From the NCBI RefSeq assembly GCF_017433805.1, contig NZ_JAFRGN010000028.1:1-57629 (forward strand): DNA of 57,629 nucleotides, read 5' to 3'. This document shows, piece after piece, positions 52,924 to 57,629 of this stretch. Within the stretch, counting starts at the first letter, position 1, and every line of letters begins with the position of its first letter. The notes below the pieces were generated by a model, which worked only from the letters and a program-made list of their open reading frames with translations, was not told the origin of the DNA and made no database searches. The translations under genes were made by a program, and so were the position numbers. This DNA is from Butyrivibrio sp. Its GTDB lineage: Bacteria; Bacillota; Clostridia; Lachnospirales; Lachnospiraceae.

Positions 52924-54372
52924 ATGAGACATTCTGATTTCTTTAATATAAGGAAAATCAAATATAGAGCGGCTTTGAGTGCACTCATTTTTTTGGCGTT
53001 CTTCCATATCCAGGCCGTTACCTCTTTTGCCGACACTGTAGACTATCAGGCAGAGGCAGATGCGCGTAAAGAGCTGCCAATCCAGAGCAACAGCACCTCC
53101 GGATGGCCAGAAGGACCAGCGATTGGTGCTGAGGCAGCCATCGTCATGGAAGCCTCCACTGGAACTATTCTGTATGCCAAGAATATTCACGAGGAGCTCT
53201 ACCCAGCCAGTACCACCAAGATCATGACTTGTCTTTTGGCCGTGGAAAATGCCAGTCTTAGTGACAAGATAACCTTCTCTAATGATGCAGTATTTAGTGT
53301 TCCGAGAGATGGTTCTTCAATAGGTATGGATGTTGGCGAGTCTATCACTCTTGAGCAGGCACTTTACGGAATCATGGTAGGAAGTGCCAACGAAGTAGCC
53401 AATGCTGTTGGCGAACATGTAAGTGGCAGTATAGATGGTTTTGTAAACCTTATGAACAAGCGCGCCACAGAACTGGGATGTACCAACACTCACTTCAATA
53501 ATACCAATGGTCTTCAGGATGAGTTTCATTATACAAGTGCTTATGATCTTGCACTAATAGCCCGAGCCTTTTTTGATAACGAGCTCCTGTGTAAGGTCGG
53601 CAACACCCCTCGTTATCACTTCACAGAAACCACAACGCAGCCAGATGATTTCTACCTTAATAATAAACACAAGCTTATCTCAGGAGAGATCAAATACGAC
53701 GGAATCGTTGGTGGCAAGACCGGTTACACAGATCTGGCAAGAGAAACCCTTGTCACCTGTGCAGAAAGAGATGGCGTCAAACTGATATGTGTCATTCTCA
53801 AGGAAGAATCTCCAGCTCAGTTCACTGATACAGTCACTCTTTTCAACTATGGATTTAATAACTTTGCATCGATAAATGTAGCTGACACCGATAAGCGATA
53901 CATGCCTAATGATTCCCTTTTCTTTGAATCAGAGCATGACGTATTTGGCAAATCAGGCACTATTCTGAGCCTTAACAAGGCTAGCACCATTATCCTTCCC
54001 AAGACTTCATCTATTAATGATACAGACTATTCTGTATCCTATGAGCTCTCAGAGGATGATCTGGATACTGCTGCCAATGCCATAGCCAAGGTATCTTATA
54101 CCTACAACGGCGTTCCAATAGGAACTGCTCTCTTATGCTATGCTGCTCAGCGCAGTAACGGAAGCTACGGTGGCTCAGCCCATACTCACACCACCTATAT
54201 CAATGTAGGTTATATTCTTATTGGAGCTGTAGCTTTTGTATTTATAATGACCATAGGCAGTTCCATTTCTTCGAGAATAGCTACCAACAGGCGCTACTCC
54301 AGTAAGAGTGACAGGCTTAGATACAGACGCCGTAAAAAAGAATTTAAAAAAGGTAAGATCAAGTTTAAATAA
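52924..54372 (+). CDS. D-alanyl-D-alanine carboxypeptidase (PBP5/DacF-type, S11)
   Basis: 482 residues from the ATG. A signal peptide (about 1-38) leads to the penicillin-binding domain with SxxK (Ser96-Thr-Thr-Lys99), SxN (Ser154-Ala-Asn156) and KTG (Lys265). It trims the terminal D-Ala of peptidoglycan stems. An unusual C-terminus adds a transmembrane helix (about 425-450) and a long basic Arg/Lys tail. The start is uncertain: a GTG at 52906 lies upstream of the predicted transcription start, and the ATG at 52924 lacks a good ribosome site. Confidence 0.9.
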   Translation: MRHSDFFNIRKIKYRAALSALIFLAFFHIQAVTSFADTVDYQAEADARKELPIQSNSTSGWPEGPAIGAEAAIVMEASTGTILYAKNIHEELYPASTTKIMTCLLAVENASLSDKITFSNDAVFSVPRDGSSIGMDVGESITLEQALYGIMVGSANEVANAVGEHVSGSIDGFVNLMNKRATELGCTNTHFNNTNGLQDEFHYTSAYDLALIARAFFDNELLCKVGNTPRYHFTETTTQPDDFYLNNKHKLISGEIKYDGIVGGKTGYTDLARETLVTCAERDGVKLICVILKEESPAQFTDTVTLFNYGFNNFASINVADTDKRYMPNDSLFFESEHDVFGKSGTILSLNKASTIILPKTSSINDTDYSVSYELSEDDLDTAANAIAKVSYTYNGVPIGTALLCYAAQRSNGSYGGSAHTHTTYINVGYILIGAVAFVFIMTIGSSISSRIATNRRYSSKSDRLRYRRRKKEFKKGKIKFK

Positions 54373-54374
54373 TA

Positions 54375-54412
54375 AAAAAGCCTCAGTATTCCTTGTGAAT
54401 ACTGAGGTTTCT
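54375..54412. terminator. Bidirectional terminator between dac and the exonuclease gene
   Basis: CCTCAGTATTC / GAATACTGAGG around CTTGT, with A/T tracts on both sides so that either strand reads a U-run. Confidence 0.88.
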
Positions 54413-54423
54413 TGCTATTATCC

Positions 54424-55359
54424 TTAATCGCTCTGTCTCTTTTTGACTTTTCTTTGCTTGATCTTCATTGCCTCAACGTCTTCTGGCTGAATGAACTTGC
54501 AGGTCTTAACAACAAATAATCTTCCGTTTTCTGCCTTCTTGATGCGCACCTTGGACTTCATGAAGCCGTGAAGCTCGCAGTAGGCCACAGAATAATAGTG
54601 TTTACTGTTAGGAGAAAACCACTTAACCTTGCGCCTGATGTTGCGATGACACAAATAGCACTTGGTGCTCATGATCTCTATATTCTCCAGGATATCTTCC
54701 TTGGTATCAAACTCCCTTGAAATGTACTTAAAATAATCATCAAAGGTAATCTTGATCTCCTGCTTCCTGGTCTTGGGCGTTACATAGGTATCAAAAGAAA
54801 CCTTCTGAAGCACCTTGTCACCTAGCTTTTTAAATATACGAGCTGTATATTCGGCATCAGCAAGCGCTCTGTGGAACGGAATATCTTTTTCCAGATTCAT
54901 CTCATCAACGACAGTTGAAAGTGCCTTTCTGGATTTGCCATCATCAAATGCAAGGCTATAGAGCTTCTGAACATCATAGAAGGCTATAGGTCTATCGGAC
55001 AAAAGAGGCATTCCAAAAAAGTCCAGATTTCTCTGAAACTCTGTAAGATCCAGCGGACCCCAGCTACAAAAAACAGCATCCTCTCCGCACCAATCCAGGA
55101 ACTCTTTGGCTACCTCCTGAAACGAACCACCATTTTCTAAATCTTCCATGGTCAGATGTATCAGCTTACCTGTGATCCTGTGCATCTGTTTATAGACCTG
55201 TGGCTTGATGAGTCTTGAAAACTCGCCTGTCTTTTCTTTATTCTCATTTAATTTAACTGCGCCTATCTCAACGATCTCGAAATTAAGTGTCTTATCATTC
55301 TCTGTTACCGGCGCGTCTCCCTGGTTCCATTCCAGGTCAAAAACAATGTAATTCTTCAT
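54424..55359 (-). CDS. DnaQ-like 3'-5' exonuclease (KapD-type)
   Basis: 311 residues from the ATG. The exonuclease motif I is FDLEWN (Asp8, Glu10), motif II lies near CSWGPLDLTEF, and motif III is HRALADAEYTARIF. A C-terminal Cys/His-rich part (CYLCHRNIRRK ... YCELHGF) may bind zinc. Such proteins process DNA or RNA 3' ends. The frame extends upstream, but the ATG at 55359 aligns with the domain start; its ribosome site is poor. Confidence 0.82.
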   Translation of the reverse strand: MKNYIVFDLEWNQGDAPVTENDKTLNFEIVEIGAVKLNENKEKTGEFSRLIKPQVYKQMHRITGKLIHLTMEDLENGGSFQEVAKEFLDWCGEDAVFCSWGPLDLTEFQRNLDFFGMPLLSDRPIAFYDVQKLYSLAFDDGKSRKALSTVVDEMNLEKDIPFHRALADAEYTARIFKKLGDKVLQKVSFDTYVTPKTRKQEIKITFDDYFKYISREFDTKEDILENIEIMSTKCYLCHRNIRRKVKWFSPNSKHYYSVAYCELHGFMKSKVRIKKAENGRLFVVKTCKFIQPEDVEAMKIKQRKVKKRQSD

Positions 55360-55395
55360 ATTTACTATTATATTATATTTCTTCAAAATTTGTTC

Positions 55396-55424
55396 TTGAC
55401 ATTTTAAATTGTGCGCAATATAAT
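55396..55424 (+). promoter_or_regulatory. Consensus promoter of the glutathione peroxidase gene
   Basis: Perfect TTGACA (55396-55401), a 17-nt spacer and perfect TATAAT (55419-55424). The strongest promoter in the window. Confidence 0.9.
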
Positions 55425-55483
55425 TTGTATAAATCAAACATTGTAACCAATTTATTTGTATTTAATTTTAATGGAGGTCCAAG

Positions 55484-56026
55484 ATGGGATTTTATGATTA
55501 TTCTGTAACTGATGCTCAGGGCAATGAAGTTTCTATGGCTGATTTCAAGGGCAAGGTTGTTCTTGTTGTTAACACAGCTACTGGATGTGGCTTCACACCT
55601 CACTACAAGGATATTGAGGCTATGTACGAGGAGTATCATGATCAGGGACTTGAGGTTCTCGACATTCCTTGTAACCAGTTTGCAGGACAGACACCTGGTA
55701 CAGACGACGAGATTCATGAGTTCTGCCAGCTTCATTACAACACTAAGTTCCCACAGATGACCAAGTCAGAAGTTAACGGCGATGGTCAGCTTCCTCTCTA
55801 TAAATTCCTCAAGGAGCAGAAGGACTTCGAAGGCTTCGGTAAGGGACCAGCTGCTCTTGCTATGGGCGTAATGCTCAAGAAAATTGATAAGGATTATAAG
55901 AACAATCCTGATATTAAGTGGAACTTCACCAAGTTCGTTGTAGATCGTGAGGGTAATGTTGTTGCCCGCTTCGAGCCTACAGCAGATATGAAAAAGGTTG
56001 CTGAGTGTGTAGCATCTCTTATCTAA
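55484..56026 (+). CDS. Glutathione peroxidase-family thiol peroxidase
   Basis: 180 residues. The catalytic set of Cys-type GPx is present: TGCGFTPHY (Cys35), DIPCNQFAGQ (Gln66) and KWNFTKF (Trp-Asn). Without a visible selenocysteine this is probably a thioredoxin-dependent peroxidase, reducing hydroperoxides. GGAGG precedes the ATG. It has its own strong promoter and terminator. Confidence 0.93.
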   Translation: MGFYDYSVTDAQGNEVSMADFKGKVVLVVNTATGCGFTPHYKDIEAMYEEYHDQGLEVLDIPCNQFAGQTPGTDDEIHEFCQLHYNTKFPQMTKSEVNGDGQLPLYKFLKEQKDFEGFGKGPAALAMGVMLKKIDKDYKNNPDIKWNFTKFVVDREGNVVARFEPTADMKKVAECVASLI

Positions 56027-56078
56027 TCTCCATAAGATTTGCATGTTTCTAACGCAACGACACTTTATGTATAAAACG

Positions 56079-56117
56079 AGCGGCTGATCAGTTATACTGG
56101 TCAGCCGCTTGCTTTTT
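56079..56117. terminator. Terminator after the peroxidase gene
   Basis: A 14-pair stem, AGCGGCTGATCAGT / ACTGGTCAGCCGCT with one G-U pair, then TGCTTTTT on the plus strand. It can also stop minus-strand transcripts. Confidence 0.85.
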
Positions 56118-56121
56118 ACGA

Positions 56122-56748
56122 TTATTTATTTAGTTTTAGCTGAGTAAGTCCTGCTCTTCTAAGTCTTACTACTCCAAGGAGGAAGGCTCCCTGGCCTAAT
56201 ATGTTAACTCCTTCGGCTATCCAGTTCCAAAATGCTGCATCAAAATCCTTGGAAGCAAGGTAACCCATAGTAAGAGAGCATACAAAATTAATTACAAATA
56301 GTGCTATAATTGATGATTTCTTAAGTCTATGAGCAATTACGCACAGAGCATAACAGATCATAGCAAGTCCAATGATCATAAAGCTGATCATTATTGGTGT
56401 TCCCTTAAACAATACAGGTGGAGCAATACAAAGTGCTGCGTTCTCTGTCTGCTTGTGATTAAGCATTCCTACAAGTCCCAGACCAGATAATAAGAATCCC
56501 ACAGAAATAACTGGGAAATACAGGTTATTAAGTGATTCAAAATCACAAACACCCGCAGCGTACAGTAATTTGTAAGTAGCCTTAGCTGAACCGGCAAAAA
56601 CTACATCTATTGTTCCAGTTGCAAAAAGCGCAAATGCACCTTTGCTCATCTTGTTATACAGATCCCTCTGCAATTTTACAGCTGCTATTGCGAAAAATAA
56701 TACAGGAAGGAAATCTGCGAGCGCCATATAAACGCTATAGTCTTTCAT
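56122..56748 (-). CDS. Multi-pass membrane protein of unknown function
   Basis: 208 residues with about six hydrophobic helices and short loops. No motif is recognised. It is separated from the next upstream gene by about 64 nt on the same strand. Confidence 0.65.
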   Translation of the reverse strand: MKDYSVYMALADFLPVLFFAIAAVKLQRDLYNKMSKGAFALFATGTIDVVFAGSAKATYKLLYAAGVCDFESLNNLYFPVISVGFLLSGLGLVGMLNHKQTENAALCIAPPVLFKGTPIMISFMIIGLAMICYALCVIAHRLKKSSIIALFVINFVCSLTMGYLASKDFDAAFWNWIAEGVNILGQGAFLLGVVRLRRAGLTQLKLNK

Positions 56749-56812
56749 AAAACCTCCAAATTTACCTTATTATTTTTCCCTCATAAAAATAAACAAAAAT
56801 CGATTTTGGATA

Positions 56813-57619
56813 TCAACCCTTTTTATTCAAATGATAGATAGGTAAAAATGGGATGATGATTGGTGTCTTATCAGCGTAGTCGTTATATGCCTGATCATTT
56901 CCATAACGAGCCATCTGTCTCTTTTCAAGACGCTGTGCGCCATTGAACATAATATATACAATTGCAATGTAAGCAAGTACTGCAATAAGCCACTGTCCAA
57001 TTCCAGTGTAAGTTGTGATTCCACTTACAAAAATACCTGTCCAGAATGTGATCTCTCCAAGGTAGTTAGGGCATCTTACAATCTTGTAGAGGCCTTCTGT
57101 AGCTACCATGTTTGGATTGGCCTTTTTCTGAGCTGATTTCTGCTTGTCAGCAGCTGACTCAAGGATAAGTCCACAAATTGAAATCACGATTCCGATAACT
57201 GGAAGAACTACGTCCTTGGACTCGTTAGCATATCTGTAAAACATAGGGCTAACCTGCATAGTATAAAGAACTGCGCAGAATACCCAAATTGCGATGCTTA
57301 CAAAAACAGGAATTTTCTTATCTAAACCAATTTCATTCTTCATGGTCTTCTGATATGCAGAGCTCTTAATCTCTCTGTAGAGAAGGAAGCCTGAAAGTCT
57401 TGCACCATATGCAATGAAAAGAATAGTCTGTAAAACTGCAAGCCATAAAATACCATCTGTCCAGCCATTCTTAAGTGCAATAATAAGCGCGCAAACACCG
57501 CCCCCTGCTACAGCAAAGCCATATCCGATTGACATGAAGTATACATACTTGTAGAAACCTACTGCGCACAGAATAAGACATACGATGCAGATGATAAGTA
57601 AATAGTTCCAATGTAACAT
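56813..57619 (-). CDS. DUF1295/isoprenylcysteine methyltransferase-like membrane protein
   Basis: 268 residues, about seven helices. The C-terminal RCPNYLGEITFWTGIF and the following YxxYxxKTP-like segment match DUF1295, a membrane family related to isoprenylcysteine methyltransferases and steroid 5-alpha reductases. The substrate is unknown. The ATG at 57619 is used, but no stop lies between it and the window edge, so the gene may start further upstream. Confidence 0.78.
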   Translation of the reverse strand: MLHWNYLLIICIVCLILCAVGFYKYVYFMSIGYGFAVAGGGVCALIIALKNGWTDGILWLAVLQTILFIAYGARLSGFLLYREIKSSAYQKTMKNEIGLDKKIPVFVSIAIWVFCAVLYTMQVSPMFYRYANESKDVVLPVIGIVISICGLILESAADKQKSAQKKANPNMVATEGLYKIVRCPNYLGEITFWTGIFVSGITTYTGIGQWLIAVLAYIAIVYIMFNGAQRLEKRQMARYGNDQAYNDYADKTPIIIPFLPIYHLNKKG

Positions 57620-57629
57620 TTCTAGTCTC

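Overview
The window looks like chromosome of an anaerobic, low-GC, non-sporulating Lachnospiraceae bacterium of the Butyrivibrio/Pseudobutyrivibrio type. This is inferred from gene order and protein character: oxygen-independent ribonucleotide reductase (NrdD/NrdG), an FprA-type flavodiiron protein, intracellular GH13 and GH36 glycosidases, a T-box before a short-type proS, many GGDEF proteins, and a yabO-divIC-tilS-hpt-ftsH block without its usual sporulation genes. I saw no insertion sequence, integrase, phage gene or CRISPR array. Two tRNA genes (Gly-GCC and Pro-CGG) lack encoded CCA, and a CCA-adding enzyme is present.

Layout. 1-4.1 kb: the N-terminus of a P-loop GTPase, an NhaC antiporter, an acidic lipoprotein and a CapA-like exported protein. 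4.1-8.2 kb: a minus-strand run of five small enzymes (ANT(6)-like protein with a ruined active site, Nudix-GNAT fusion, histidine phosphatase, Nudix hydrolase, adenosine deaminase-like protein). 8.2-10.8 kb: tRNA-Gly and a GH36 alpha-galactosidase. 11-15.6 kb: a membrane GGDEF protein followed by two coupled GT39-like membrane glycosyltransferases. 15.6-29.4 kb, all minus strand: a membrane-anchored unknown, tRNA-Pro, a CbxX-type AAA+ ATPase overlapping an exported DUF5722-like glycosidase, a flavodiiron protein, a hybrid histidine kinase with its own solute-binding lipoprotein, a flavin reductase, greA, fba and a GH13 amylase. 29.6-37.3 kb: ftsH, hpt, tilS, divIC, rqcP, a PEGA protein and cca. 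37.4-40.8 kb: two overlapping GGDEF paralogues. 40.8-57.6 kb: proS with T-box, a coiled-coil protein, a KdgK-like kinase, a fourth GGDEF gene, nrdG, nrdD, murI, trxA/trmB, a D-Ala-D-Ala carboxypeptidase, a DnaQ-like exonuclease, a glutathione peroxidase and two membrane proteins.

How the parts fit. Sugar handling (GH36, GH13, KdgK, Fba, DUF5722-like) sits beside a sensor made of a solute-binding lipoprotein and a hybrid kinase that has no permease. Oxygen defence (flavodiiron protein, flavin reductase, thioredoxin, glutathione peroxidase) suits a strict anaerobe. Four GGDEF proteins, none with the RxxD product-inhibition site, point to heavy use of c-di-GMP.

The most interesting regulatory signals are: a ten-G tract inside the -35/-10 spacer of a GGDEF gene (candidate phase-variable promoter); a tandem pair of NrdR-like boxes at the nrdD promoter followed by a terminator-like hairpin in the leader; a LacI-type operator on the kdgK promoter; a 17-bp perfect inverted repeat covering the -35 box of tRNA-Gly; and a shared layout in which both tRNA transcripts seem to begin with a hairpin. 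All promoter, operator and terminator calls come from reading the sequence and are predictions.
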